DNA from: Microcella daejeonensis
GTDB taxonomy: Bacteria; Actinomycetota; Actinomycetes; Actinomycetales; Microbacteriaceae
DNA: 64,000 nt
Direction: 5' to 3'
NCBI RefSeq assembly: GCF_026625045.1
Contig: NZ_CP113089.1
Location: 2,108,001 to 2,172,000 of the forward strand
Shown: positions 9,127-20,811 of the stretch, piece after piece
Numbering within the stretch: position 1 is the first letter of the stretch
How the letters are laid out: each line of letters starts with the position of its first letter
Notes under the pieces: model-generated
The model's input: the letters and a program-made list of their open reading frames with translations, nothing else
Databases searched by the model: none
Told to the model about the DNA's origin: nothing
Position numbers and translations under genes: made by a program

Positions 9127-10379
9127 GGTTCTACCTCCTCGTCGCCCTCGTCTCCGGGCTCGCGAGCCTCGGAGCCTCCTACGCCGTCTACCGGCTGAGC
9201 AAGCGCTACAAGCTGTACCCGGGCATCCGGGACCGCGATGTGCACACGAACCCGACCCCGCGCCTCGGCGGCATCGCGATCCTCCTCGGCGTCGCGGTCT
9301 CGCTCGCCGTCGCCTCGCAGATATCCTGGTTCGAGGGCGTCTACGCCGATCCGTTCCCCATCATCGCGATCCTGCTCTCGGCCGGGGTGATGCTCGGGGT
9401 CGGCGTGCTCGACGATCTCTTCGACCTCAACTGGATGACGAAGCTCGCGGCCCAGCTGATCGTCGCCTGGTTCCTCGCCTGGTCGAGCGTTCAGATCGTC
9501 TCACTGCCGATCGGCATCGACAACGGCATCTCGTTGTTCGGCCCGACCGGGTTCCTCATCCTCACCGTCCTCGCGGTGGTGCTCGTCATGAACGCCGTGA
9601 ACTTCATCGACGGTCTCGACGGCCTCGTCGCCGGCGTCACGCTCATCGCCGGCGGGGTCTTCTTCGTCTACAGCTACATCCTCGCGATCGACACCTCGCA
9701 GACCGCCTTCAACCTCGCCTCGCTGGTCATGGCGGTACTGCTCGGCGCCGTGGCGGGCTTCCTGCCCTTCAACTGGCACCCGGCGAAGATGTTCATGGGC
9801 GACGGGGGAGCACTCGTGGTCGGCCTGCTGCTCGCGGTCTCCACGATCACCGTGACCGGGCAGATCAACCCCGCCTCGATCGATCGCAGCCTGCTGCTGC
9901 CCGCCTTCATCCCCATCGCGCTCCCGTTCGCGATCCTCGTCGTGCCGCTGCTCGACTTCGGGCTCGCGGTGCTGCGCCGCCTGCGCGCGGGCAAGTCGCC
10001 ATTCAGCGCCGACCGCCAGCACCTGCACCACCGCCTGCTCGACATGGGCCACTCGCACTTCCACGCCGTGCTGATCTTCTACGGCTGGACGGCCGTCGTC
10101 GCCTTCGGCGCCCTCCTGTTCCTGTTCGTGGCGTGGTGGTGGGCGCTCTCCGCGATCGCCTTCGGGCTGATCGTCTGCACGGCGGTCACGCTCGCGCCGC
10201 TCAGCCGCCGCAAGCGCGTCGAGGCCGCCGCGCAGTCGGCGATGGATGCCCCCGCCGACGTCGCCCGCTTCGACCCGCTCGACGCCGCCGCGCCCCCTCT
10301 CGACCACGAGCCCGATCCCGCCGAGGCCCCCGCCTCCATGACCGCCCGCGGCCCGCGCCGCGCCGAGGAGATCCGATGA
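9123..10379 (+). CDS. wecA: MraY/WecA-family undecaprenyl-phosphate sugar-1-phosphate transferase
   Basis: Integral membrane enzyme that transfers a (GlcNAc-)phosphate from the UDP sugar to undecaprenyl phosphate, starting a cell-wall polymer linkage. It has 418 residues with about ten hydrophobic segments. Conserved acidic cytoplasmic loops are LDDLFDL, NFIDGLDGLVAG and FMGDGGAL, and the family His motif is HLHHRLLDMGHSH. The C-terminal 50 residues are hydrophilic and Pro/Asp-rich. The same gene (rfe) lies before the atp operon in mycobacteria. It overlaps tsaC upstream and the atpI-like gene downstream. Exact sugar specificity is inferred. Confidence 0.9.
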   Translation: MRFYLLVALVSGLASLGASYAVYRLSKRYKLYPGIRDRDVHTNPTPRLGGIAILLGVAVSLAVASQISWFEGVYADPFPIIAILLSAGVMLGVGVLDDLFDLNWMTKLAAQLIVAWFLAWSSVQIVSLPIGIDNGISLFGPTGFLILTVLAVVLVMNAVNFIDGLDGLVAGVTLIAGGVFFVYSYILAIDTSQTAFNLASLVMAVLLGAVAGFLPFNWHPAKMFMGDGGALVVGLLLAVSTITVTGQINPASIDRSLLLPAFIPIALPFAILVVPLLDFGLAVLRRLRAGKSPFSADRQHLHHRLLDMGHSHFHAVLIFYGWTAVVAFGALLFLFVAWWWALSAIAFGLIVCTAVTLAPLSRRKRVEAAAQSAMDAPADVARFDPLDAAAPPLDHEPDPAEAPASMTARGPRRAEEIR

Positions 10380-10861
10380 CGACCCCCGACCAGCCCGCCG
10401 ACCCCCGCCCCGCCGACGGCACCGCGGTCTCCGGAGCGGTGCCCGCGATGCGCAAGTCGCTCCTGTACGGCGCCGTGTTCACCGTCGTCCTCGCGATCGG
10501 CGCGAGCGTCGTCGGAGCGCTCGTGGCCGAGCTGCCCGGCCTCCTGAGCGGGCTCATCGGCGCGCTCATGGGATTCGTGTTCCTCGGGCTCACCGCGGCG
10601 AGCATCCTGCTGGCCGATCGCGTCACGCGCGGCGACCTGCTCTCGCCCGCGTACTTCGGCATCGTGCTGGGCGCCTGGCTGCTGAAGTTCCTGATCTTCC
10701 TCGTGCTGATCTTCGTGCTCGGCGACGTCCCCGCCCTCGACCGCATCGTGCTGTTCCTGACGCTCGTGGTCGCCGTGCTGGGTGGTCTCGTGACCGATCT
10801 GCTCGGCGTCGCGCGGGCGCGAGTGCCCTACGTCGACGCGCCCCGCGCACCCCGCCCCTGA
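10376..10861 (+). CDS. AtpI-like four-helix membrane protein
   Basis: 161 residues with a hydrophilic Pro/Asp-rich N-terminus of about 25 residues and four predicted transmembrane helices, including LLYGAVFTVVLAIGASVVGAL and LLKFLIFLVLIFVLG. The position, directly upstream of atpB, and the topology match the poorly conserved AtpI-type assembly helper and the mycobacterial Rv1303 protein. The ATG overlaps the wecA stop (ATGA). A hairpin downstream separates it from atpB. Function by position and topology only. Confidence 0.8.
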   Translation: MTTPDQPADPRPADGTAVSGAVPAMRKSLLYGAVFTVVLAIGASVVGALVAELPGLLSGLIGALMGFVFLGLTAASILLADRVTRGDLLSPAYFGIVLGAWLLKFLIFLVLIFVLGDVPALDRIVLFLTLVVAVLGGLVTDLLGVARARVPYVDAPRAPRP

Positions 10862-10888
10862 CCCCGTCGCCCTCCCCGTGCGAGGGGC

Positions 10889-10909
10889 CCTCCCGATTCG
10901 GTCGGGGGG
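10889..10909 (+). terminator. intrinsic-type terminator before atpB
   Basis: CCTCCCGA pairs with TCGGGGGG (8 bp with one T-G pair) around a 5-nt loop TTCGG, followed by CGTTCTCTT. It lies 28 nt after the stop of the AtpI-like gene and would end the tsaC-wecA transcript. A new -10-like box (TAAGGT, 10921-10926) follows directly and may start the atp operon. Confidence 0.5.
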
Positions 10910-10920
10910 CGTTCTCTTGC

Positions 10921-10926
10921 TAAGGT
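10921..10926 (+). promoter_or_regulatory. candidate -10 of the atp operon
   Basis: TAAGGT fits the TANNNT consensus and sits just after the hairpin; the -35 region (about TTCGGT, 10897-10902) is weak. The leader to the CTG start of atpB would be about 55 nt. Confidence 0.35.
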
Positions 10927-10986
10927 GAGAAGCAACTGCCGATCGCCGCGGCACACTCTCGTGCCGCCCCGATTCTGGAGACTCCC

Positions 10987-12098
<1,112 letters not shown>

Positions 12099-12107
12099 GG
12101 GTCTTCC

Positions 12108-12659
12108 ATGCTGACCGAACTCATCATCGCGGCGGAAGAGGGGGAGCCCGTCAACCCCCTGCTCCCGGCGTGGTACGACATCGTCTACTCGATCATCCCG
12201 TTCGCGCTCGTCCTCCTGCTGTTCTGGAAGGTCGTGCTGCCGCGCATGCAGCGCACGCTCGACGAGCGCGCCGCGAAGATCGAGGGCGGCATCGCGCAGG
12301 CGGAGTCGGCCCAGGCCGAGGCCAAGGCGGCGCTCGAGGAGTACAACAAGCTCCTCGCCGAGGGTCGCGCCGAGGCCGCGAAGATCCGCGAGCAGGCACG
12401 CGTCGACGGCGGAGCCATCCTGGCCGAGCTCAAGGAGCAGGCCTCCGCGGAGGCCGCCCGTATCACGGCGACCGCGCAGCAGCAGATCGAGGCCGAGCGC
12501 CAGGCGGCTCTCGTCTCGCTCCGCGCCGAGGTCGGCTCGCTGGCGCTCGACCTGGCCAGTGGCGTGATCGGCGAGTCGCTCGCGGACGACAAGAAGGCCA
12601 CGGCCCTCGTCGACCGCTTCCTCGCCGACCTCGAGACGAGCGAGAAGGCGGCCAAGTAG
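12108..12659 (+). CDS. atpF: ATP synthase Fo subunit b
   Basis: Peripheral stalk subunit, 183 residues. One transmembrane helix (about 25-47, IVYSIIPFALVLLLFWKVVLP) is followed by a long charged helix rich in Ala, Glu and Lys (about 50-165) that forms the stator coiled coil. It begins 9 nt after atpE and ends 2 nt before atpH. Confidence 0.95.
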   Translation: MLTELIIAAEEGEPVNPLLPAWYDIVYSIIPFALVLLLFWKVVLPRMQRTLDERAAKIEGGIAQAESAQAEAKAALEEYNKLLAEGRAEAAKIREQARVDGGAILAELKEQASAEAARITATAQQQIEAERQAALVSLRAEVGSLALDLASGVIGESLADDKKATALVDRFLADLETSEKAAK

Positions 12660-12661
12660 GC

Positions 12662-13450
12662 ATGGGTTCCGCGACGAGAGGCGCCACCGAGTCGGCCCGC
12701 GCAGCGCTGGCCCGCACCTCGGGCGTCGATCTGACGACCGGCGAGCAGCTGCTCGGCGCGGCCCGCACCATCGGGTCGTCGAAGCAGCTCGTGAGCGCGC
12801 TCACCGACCCCTCGGCCACCGATTCCGCGAAGGCCGGCCTCATCGGCACGATCTTCGCGGGTCTGCAGCCCGCGGCCCGCACCCTCCTCGAGGGCATGGT
12901 CGCGAGCCGCTGGTCCAGCGGGGACGACCTGCTCGCCGGCATCGAGGAGGTCGGCATCCGCGCGATCGCCGCCTCGGCCCCCGCCGGCTCCTCGGTCGAG
13001 GGCGAGCTGTTCGCCTTCGGTCAGGGCGTCACCTCCGACGCCGAGCTCGAGCTGGCCATCGGCAGCAAGCGCGGCGCCCCCGAGGGCAAGCGCGACCTGG
13101 TCGACGCTCTGCTCGCGCAGGCCAGCCCGCAGGCGCGATCGATCGCCGGGCACCTCGTGCAGCAGCCGCGCGGCCGCCGCATCGGCGAGCTGGTCCGCTC
13201 GGCCGCCACCACGGTCGCCGATGCCTCCGGCAAGGGCGTCGCCACGGTGACCGTGGCCCGTCCGCTCACGGACGAGCAGCGCAGCGCCATCGCGCAGAGC
13301 ATCGCCCGCCGGTACGGCCGCGAGCACACGCTCAACCAGGTCATCGACCCCGCCGTCATCGGCGGCGTGCGCGTGCAGGTCGGCGACGAGGTCGTCGACG
13401 GCAGCATCGCCGCGCGACTGTCCGAACTCAAGCTCCGGCTGGCCGGCTAG
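12662..13450 (+). CDS. atpH: ATP synthase F1 subunit delta
   Basis: Connects the b stalk to the top of the alpha3beta3 head. It has 262 residues from the ATG two bases after the atpF stop, longer than the E. coli protein (177) because of an actinobacterial N-terminal part. The conserved C-terminal region ATVTVARPLTDEQRSAIAQSI (starting near residue 195) and INPxVIGGxxVxxGDxxxDGS-like ending (DPAVIGGVRVQVGDEVVDGS) identify it. Unlike mycobacteria, b and delta are separate genes here. Confidence 0.93.
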   Translation: MGSATRGATESARAALARTSGVDLTTGEQLLGAARTIGSSKQLVSALTDPSATDSAKAGLIGTIFAGLQPAARTLLEGMVASRWSSGDDLLAGIEEVGIRAIAASAPAGSSVEGELFAFGQGVTSDAELELAIGSKRGAPEGKRDLVDALLAQASPQARSIAGHLVQQPRGRRIGELVRSAATTVADASGKGVATVTVARPLTDEQRSAIAQSIARRYGREHTLNQVIDPAVIGGVRVQVGDEVVDGSIAARLSELKLRLAG

Positions 13451-13512
13451 GCCTTCGCCGTCACACCAGACGGCTCGCCCTCGCGGGCGGGTCGTAACGA
13501 AAAGGGAAGAAC

Positions 13513-15141
13513 ATGGCAGAACTGACGATCAGCCCGGACGAGATCCGCGACGCGCTGAAGAACTTCGCCAAGGGCTACGCGCCCGGCGCGGCCGCGGCCA
13601 CCGAGGTCGGTCGCGTCACCGACGCCGCTGACGGCATCGCGCACGTCGAGGGCCTGCCCGGCGTGATGGCCAACGAGCTCATCCGCTTCGCCGACGGCAC
13701 CCTGGGCCTCGCCCAGAACCTCGACGAGAACGAGATCGGCGTCGTCGTGCTCGGCGAGTTCACCGGCATCGTCGAGGGCATGGAGGTCACCCGCACGGGC
13801 GAGGTCCTCTCCGTCCCCGTGGGCGACGCGTACCTCGGTCGCGTCGTCGACCCGCTCGGCGCCCCGATCGACGGTCTCGGCGACATCGTCGACGAGGGCC
13901 GCCGCGCCCTCGAGCTGCAGGCGCCCGGCGTCATGCAGCGCAAGAGCGTGCACGAGCCCCTGCAGACCGGCATCAAGGCCATCGACGCCATGATCCCCGT
14001 CGGCCGCGGCCAGCGCCAGCTCATCATCGGCGACCGCCAGACCGGCAAGACGGCCATCGCGATCGACACGATCATCAACCAGAAGGCGAACTGGGAGTCG
14101 GGCGACGCGACGAAGCAGGTGCGCTGCATCTACGTCGCCGTCGGCCAGAAGGGCTCGACCATCGCCGCGGTGAAGGGCGCCCTCGAGGACGCCGGAGCCA
14201 TGGAGTACACGACGATCGTCGCGGCCCCGGCCTCCGACCCCGCCGGCTTCAAGTACCTCGCCCCCTACACCGGCTCGGCCATCGGCCAGCACTGGATGTA
14301 CGGCGGCAAGCACGTCCTCATCATCTTCGACGACCTGTCGAAGCAGGCCGAGGCCTACCGCGCCGTGTCGCTGCTCCTGCGCCGCCCGCCGGGACGCGAG
14401 GCGTACCCGGGCGACGTGTTCTACCTGCACTCGCGTCTGCTCGAGCGCTGCGCCAAGCTCTCCGACGAGCTGGGCGCCGGCTCGATGACGGGTCTCCCCA
14501 TCATCGAGACGAAGGCGAACGACGTCTCGGCGTACATCCCGACCAACGTGATCTCGATCACCGACGGCCAGATCTTCCTGCAGTCCGACCTCTTCAACTC
14601 GAACCAGCGCCCCGCGGTCGACGTCGGCATCTCGGTGTCGCGCGTCGGTGGTGACGCCCAGGTGAAGAGCATCAAGAAGGTCTCCGGAACGCTGAAGCTC
14701 GAGCTCGCGCAGTACCGCTCGCTCGAGGCCTTCGCGATGTTCGCCTCCGACCTCGACGCGGCCAGCCGTCGTCAGCTCGCCCGGGGCGCCCGCCTCACCG
14801 AGCTGCTCAAGCAGCCGCAGTACTCGCCGTACCCCGTCGAGGAGCAGGTCGTCTCGATCTGGGCCGGCACCAAGGGCAAGCTCGACACCATCCCGGTGGA
14901 GGACGTGCTGCGGTTCGAGCGCGAGCTCATCGACCACCTCGGCCGCAACACCGACGTGCTCACGACGCTGCGCGAGACGAACGTCCTCGACGGCGACACC
15001 GAGGCCGCTCTCGAGAAGGCCGTCGACCAATTCGTCACCGAGTTCCAGGCCGGCAACGGCTCGGCGCCCGGCGCCGAGAAGTTCGACGCGATCGACGAGG
15101 ACGAGATCCAGCAGGAGAAGATCGTCAAGCAGAAGCGCTGA
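13513..15141 (+). CDS. atpA: ATP synthase F1 subunit alpha
   Basis: Non-catalytic nucleotide-binding subunit, 542 residues. The P-loop is GDRQTGKT (173-180, K179), and ALVSDLS-type features include [16 protein letters not shown] and [23 protein letters not shown]. The acidic C-terminal tail (about 515-542) extends past the E. coli end, as in other actinobacteria. The gap to atpH is 62 nt and to atpG 112 nt; the latter holds a long perfect hairpin. Confidence 0.97.
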   Translation: MAELTISPDEIRDALKNFAKGYAPGAAAATEVGRVTDAADGIAHVEGLPGVMANELIRFADGTLGLAQNLDENEIGVVVLGEFTGIVEGMEVTRTGEVLSVPVGDAYLGRVVDPLGAPIDGLGDIVDEGRRALELQAPGVMQRKSVHEPLQTGIKAIDAMIPVGRGQRQLIIGDRQTGKTAIAIDTIINQKANWESGDATKQVRCIYVAVGQKGSTIAAVKGALEDAGAMEYTTIVAAPASDPAGFKYLAPYTGSAIGQHWMYGGKHVLIIFDDLSKQAEAYRAVSLLLRRPPGREAYPGDVFYLHSRLLERCAKLSDELGAGSMTGLPIIETKANDVSAYIPTNVISITDGQIFLQSDLFNSNQRPAVDVGISVSRVGGDAQVKSIKKVSGTLKLELAQYRSLEAFAMFASDLDAASRRQLARGARLTELLKQPQYSPYPVEEQVVSIWAGTKGKLDTIPVEDVLRFERELIDHLGRNTDVLTTLRETNVLDGDTEAALEKAVDQFVTEFQAGNGSAPGAEKFDAIDEDEIQQEKIVKQKR

Positions 15142-15147
15142 TCGGGC

Positions 15148-15182
15148 GCCCGGTGGATGCCGCTCTCGCGCATCCACCGGGC
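15148..15182 (+). other. strong hairpin between atpA and atpG
   Basis: GCCCGGTGGATGC (15148-15160) and GCATCCACCGGGC (15170-15182) form a perfect 13-bp stem with a 9-nt loop, starting 7 nt after the atpA stop. No T tract follows, so full termination is unlikely. It could act as a partial terminator or as a 3'-end stabiliser of an upstream processed mRNA, lowering gamma output relative to alpha. Confidence 0.7.
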
Positions 15183-15253
15183 CCCAGCAGCGCGGGGCGC
15201 CGCCGCCCCGGTCGCACATCGACTCCACCACCGACTACAGGAAAGCAAGGGAC

Positions 15254-17678
<2,425 letters not shown>

Positions 17679-17680
17679 CC

Positions 17681-17944
17681 GTGGCCGAGCTCAGCGTGAG
17701 CGTCGTCTCGGCCGACCGCGAGGTCTGGTCGGGCGCCGCGAAGCAGATCGTCGCGCGCACCACCGAAGGTGAGATCGGCATCCTCCCCGGCCACGAGCCC
17801 CTCCTCGGGATCCTCGGGGCCGGCGAGGTGCGGATCACGCCCGTGTCGGGTGCCGTCGTGACGGCGCGCGCGGAGGACGGCTTCCTCTCCGTCGAGAACA
17901 ACACCGTGACCATCGTCGCGGGCCAGGCCGAACTGCTCTCCTGA
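17681..17944 (+). CDS. atpC: ATP synthase F1 subunit epsilon, short form
   Basis: 87 residues from a GTG start two bases after atpD. It contains the beta-sandwich domain (VVSADREVWSGAAKQIVART, GEIGILPGHEPLLGIL) but stops where the C-terminal two-helix domain would begin. That helical domain is the part that inhibits ATP hydrolysis in E. coli and Bacillus. Short epsilon subunits are known in actinobacteria. The next gene begins one base after the stop. Confidence 0.93.
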   Translation: MAELSVSVVSADREVWSGAAKQIVARTTEGEIGILPGHEPLLGILGAGEVRITPVSGAVVTARAEDGFLSVENNTVTIVAGQAELLS

Positions 17945-17945
17945 C

Positions 17946-18467
17946 GTGCTGATCGCCATGGCCGGGCTGCCCGGCTCGGGCAAGAGCACGATCGCGGAGG
18001 GCATCGCCCGCGCGCTGTCGGCTCCCGTGGTCTCGGTCGACCCCGTGGAGTCGGCCATCCTGCAAGCGGGGATCGACAGCGACCAGCCCACCGGACTCGC
18101 GGCGTACCTCGTCGCGGAGACGATCGCCGACGCCGTGCTGCGCACCGGCCCGGCGGTTATCGTCGATGCGGTCAACGCGGTCTCGCCGGCGCGAGACCAG
18201 TGGGTCGGGCTCGCGCGGCGTCATCGGGTCGAGGTGCGCTTCGTCGAGGTCGTCTGCAGCGATACCGAGCTGCACCGGCGGCGCCTCGAGCAGCGCCAGC
18301 GCGATCTCGCCCATTTGGTCGAGCCGACCTGGCACGCCGTGGAGCAGAGCCTCGAGGAGTACGCACCCTGGTCGGGCGAGGCCGACGCGGCTCCGCGCAT
18401 CGTGCTCGACACCGTCGCACCGCTCGAGCAGCTGGTGGCCGAGGCGGTCGCCTTCCTGCGGTCGTGA
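17946..18467 (+). CDS. P-loop kinase-like ATPase (AAA/zeta-type)
   Basis: 173-residue cytoplasmic protein starting with GTG one base after atpC, so probably read through from the atp operon. Walker A is GLPGSGKST (about 7-15). A DAVNAVSPARDQW block and an arginine-rich RRRLEQRQRD lid resemble small ATP-dependent kinases such as gluconate-kinase-like and zeta-toxin-like proteins. No antitoxin-like partner is seen, so I do not call it a toxin. Substrate unknown. The stop overlaps the yaaA GTG. Confidence 0.8.
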   Translation: MLIAMAGLPGSGKSTIAEGIARALSAPVVSVDPVESAILQAGIDSDQPTGLAAYLVAETIADAVLRTGPAVIVDAVNAVSPARDQWVGLARRHRVEVRFVEVVCSDTELHRRRLEQRQRDLAHLVEPTWHAVEQSLEEYAPWSGEADAAPRIVLDTVAPLEQLVAEAVAFLRS

Positions 18468-19240
18468 CGCTGCTCCTCCTGCTGCCGCCCTCCGAGACCA
18501 AGCGCGACGGTGGTGCGCCCGGATCCGCCCTCGACGTCGACGCTCTGCTCGCCGCCGATGACGCGGCGGTGCGGGATGCCCGGCTCGCGACCCTCGCCGC
18601 GCTCGAGCAGCTCGTGGCCGGCGACGACGCTCACGCTGCCCGCGCGCTCGGCGTCGGCGCGAAGATCGCCGAGGCGGAGCTCGCCCGCGATCGCGCGGTG
18701 CGCTCGAGCCCGCTCATGCCGGCCCTCGAGCGCTACACGGGCGTGCTGTTCGACGCCCTCGATGCGCCGACCCTGAGCGCGGCGGCGCGCGAGCGCGCGG
18801 GGCGCCACGTGCGCATCCACTCCGCCTTGCTCGGCCTCCTGGGCGCGGACGACCCCGTGCCGGCCTACCGGCTCTCGCACTCCTCGCGGCTTCCGGGCGG
18901 GGCCCTGAGGCGGCGGTGGGCTCCCGCGCTGGGTGCCCTTCTCGAGCGGCACGAGGGTCCGATCCTCGACCTGCGCTCGGAGGGCTACGCGGCGCTCGGC
19001 CCGTTGCCTGCGCGGCCGGACGCGCTGTTCGTCCGCGTCGTGGCGGAGGGGCCCGACGGCGCGGTGCGAGCGCTCAACCACTTCAACAAGAAGTCGAAGG
19101 GGCTCTTCGTGCGCGCGCTGCTCGAGCACGGAGATCCGCCGGACTCGGTGGAGGGGCTGCTCGAGGTCGCGCGCGAGGCGGGCTGGGTGCTGCGCCCGGG
19201 TGCCGAGGGCGAGCTGGCGCTCGTCGCCCGCGAGGGCTGA
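18464..19240 (+). CDS. yaaA: peroxide stress protein YaaA family (DUF328)
   Basis: 258 residues beginning MTLLLLLPPSETKRDGG. The family is linked in E. coli to lower intracellular iron and protection during peroxide stress. Conserved features include the N-terminal LLLPPSETK, YTGVLFDAL, LILDLRSEGY-like region (ILDLRSEGYAALG) and the C-terminal HFNKKSKGLFVRALL. It starts with GTG overlapping the stop of the P-loop gene (GTGA), so the two are coupled. Confidence 0.88.
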   Translation: MTLLLLLPPSETKRDGGAPGSALDVDALLAADDAAVRDARLATLAALEQLVAGDDAHAARALGVGAKIAEAELARDRAVRSSPLMPALERYTGVLFDALDAPTLSAAARERAGRHVRIHSALLGLLGADDPVPAYRLSHSSRLPGGALRRRWAPALGALLERHEGPILDLRSEGYAALGPLPARPDALFVRVVAEGPDGAVRALNHFNKKSKGLFVRALLEHGDPPDSVEGLLEVAREAGWVLRPGAEGELALVAREG

Positions 19241-19291
19241 TCGCGACGGCGCCGGCGTCGCGGGCGCCGATCGCGCAGCGGGGCGCAAGTC

Positions 19292-19387
19292 GACCGGGAG
19301 GGCGCCGGGCGATCCGTCGAGCGTCGGTGGGCCGCTGCAGCAGAGGCAGACCGAGAGGGCGCCCGTCGATCCGTCGAGCGCCGGTGC
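19292..19387. repeat. two-copy degenerate direct repeat, 57-bp period
   Basis: A 39-nt unit at 19292-19330 recurs at 19349-19387 with five mismatches (core GATCCGTCGAGCG). It lies in the 236-nt gap between yaaA and tag, which are convergent. No ORF there looks real. The purpose is unknown; a decayed coding segment or a duplicated spacer are possible. Confidence 0.6.
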
Positions 19388-19476
19388 TCCGTCGCGCTGC
19401 AGTCCGGTCAGCAGGGCCCGGCCGAGGGGCGCTTCGCGGGCCGGTCGGCCCAGCGCGGGGCGATGAGGGCACTGCG

Positions 19477-20073
19477 TCAGGCTTCCGCCCGCCAGCACCC
19501 CTCGAGGTGATCGTCGACGAGGCCGGCGGACTGCATGAGCGCGTAGGCGGTCGTCGGACCGACGAAGCGGAGGCCGCGCGCCTTGAGGGCCCGGGCGAGC
19601 GCGGTGGACTCGGGCGTGGTGGCGGGAACCTCGGCGAGCGACCTCGGGCGGGTGCGGCGCCCCGGCGCGGGAGCGTGCGACCAGATGAGGGCGTCGAGCC
19701 CGCCGGGCTCCTGCTGCAGCCAGTCGTGGAGCACGCGCGCGTTCGCGATGGTCGCGGCGATCTTCGCGGGGTTGCGGATGATGCGCTCGTCGAGGAGCAG
19801 GCGCTGGGCATCCTCATCGTCGTAGGAGGCAACCGCCTCGATGGCGAACCCGTCGAAGGCGGCGCGGAAGCCCTCGCGGCGGCGGAGGATGGTGATCCAG
19901 GAGAGCCCCGATTGGAAGGCCTCGAGGCTGAGCTTCTCGAACAGCGGCCGATCGCCGTGCAGGGGTCGCCCCCATTCCTCGTCGTGGTAGCGCCGGTACT
20001 CGGCGTCCTCGCCGATCCAGCCGCAGCGCGCGCGATCGTCGGGTCCGACACGCAGATCGTGACGCACGACCAT
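19477..20073 (-). CDS. tag: DNA-3-methyladenine glycosylase I
   Basis: Excises 3-methyladenine from alkylated DNA. It has 198 residues with the HhH-fold Tag signature RCGWIGEDAEYRRYHDEEWG. The four ligands of the Tag zinc snap are present: C17, H30, H189 and C193 (DDHLEGCW). LSWITILRRREGFRAAFDGF and the KIAATIANAR helix are typical. The ATG overlaps the stop of ogt by one base (TGATG), so two alkylation-repair enzymes form one operon. No ada-like regulator is visible. Confidence 0.93.
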   Translation of the reverse strand: MVVRHDLRVGPDDRARCGWIGEDAEYRRYHDEEWGRPLHGDRPLFEKLSLEAFQSGLSWITILRRREGFRAAFDGFAIEAVASYDDEDAQRLLLDERIIRNPAKIAATIANARVLHDWLQQEPGGLDALIWSHAPAPGRRTRPRSLAEVPATTPESTALARALKARGLRFVGPTTAYALMQSAGLVDDHLEGCWRAEA

Positions 20074-20672
20074 CAGCGGTGCGCGATGCGCTCGAGGTCG
20101 AGCAGCTGAGCCTTGGTCGTCACGCCGGCGCCGGCACTGTAGCCCGTGATGCGCCGATCGCCCGCGAGCACGCGGTGGCAGGGCACGAGGAGGGGGACGG
20201 GGTTGGCGCCGACCGCCCCGCCGACGGCGCGGCCCGCGGTCGGGCGCCCGCTCGCGATGCCGAGCTCGCCGTAGGTGCGGGTCTCGCCCCAGGGGATCTC
20301 GCGCAGCTGCTGCCAGATCTGCTGCTGGAAGGCGGTGCCCTGCAGCAGCACCGGCACGGTGAAGCTGCGGCGGCCGTTGTGGAAGTACTCCGCCAACTGC
20401 ACGGCGGCGGCGTCGAGCACGGAGTCGGATTCGAGCTCGGGCGCCGGCACGGCGGTGCGGAAGCCGTGCAGGCCCTCGATCTCGAGCAGGGTCACATGCG
20501 CGCCATCGCCCAGCAGCAGGATGCGCCCGATCGGGGAGTCGATGACGCGGGCGGCCGAGGCGCGGGCGGCGATGGCCGCGGCGGAGGCCGCGAGGGCTCG
20601 AGGGGCGACGGCCGGTGCGTCGGCAGGAGCGGCAGGAGCGGCGGCGGCGGGGGCGTCGGTCAGGGTCGGCAT
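20073..20672 (-). CDS. ogt: methylated-DNA--protein-cysteine methyltransferase
   Basis: Suicide repair protein that takes the alkyl group from O6-alkylguanine onto a cysteine. It has 199 residues. The acceptor is C165 in VPCHRV, with the HTH segment FQQQIWQQLREIPWGETRTYGELG and the Asn hinge VGANPVPLLVPCHR. The first about 40 residues are an Ala/Pro-rich extension unlike the rest. A -10 box lies 6 nt upstream of the ATG and there is no SD, so the message is probably leaderless. Confidence 0.94.
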   Translation of the reverse strand: MPTLTDAPAAAAPAAPADAPAVAPRALAASAAAIAARASAARVIDSPIGRILLLGDGAHVTLLEIEGLHGFRTAVPAPELESDSVLDAAAVQLAEYFHNGRRSFTVPVLLQGTAFQQQIWQQLREIPWGETRTYGELGIASGRPTAGRAVGGAVGANPVPLLVPCHRVLAGDRRITGYSAGAGVTTKAQLLDLERIAHR

Positions 20673-20678
20673 GGCTCG

Positions 20679-20684
20679 AGGCTA
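20679..20684 (-). promoter_or_regulatory. -10 box of the ogt-tag operon (leaderless)
   Basis: TAGCCT on the minus strand lies 6 nt before the ogt ATG. Confidence 0.5.
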
Positions 20685-20811
20685 GCGCGGGGGACCGAGC
20701 GACTCCGGCGGGAATCGGACGCGGGGGACGGGCATCCCGAACCGGCGTCGGGGGAGGAGCGGCAGGCGCACGCGCGGGACGCACCGACCGCGGTAGGGGA
20801 GGATGGAGGGC

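Noticed and set aside
17946..18467. Zeta-type toxin
   Set aside because: The P-loop resembles zeta toxins, but no antitoxin gene is adjacent and the neighbours are housekeeping genes.
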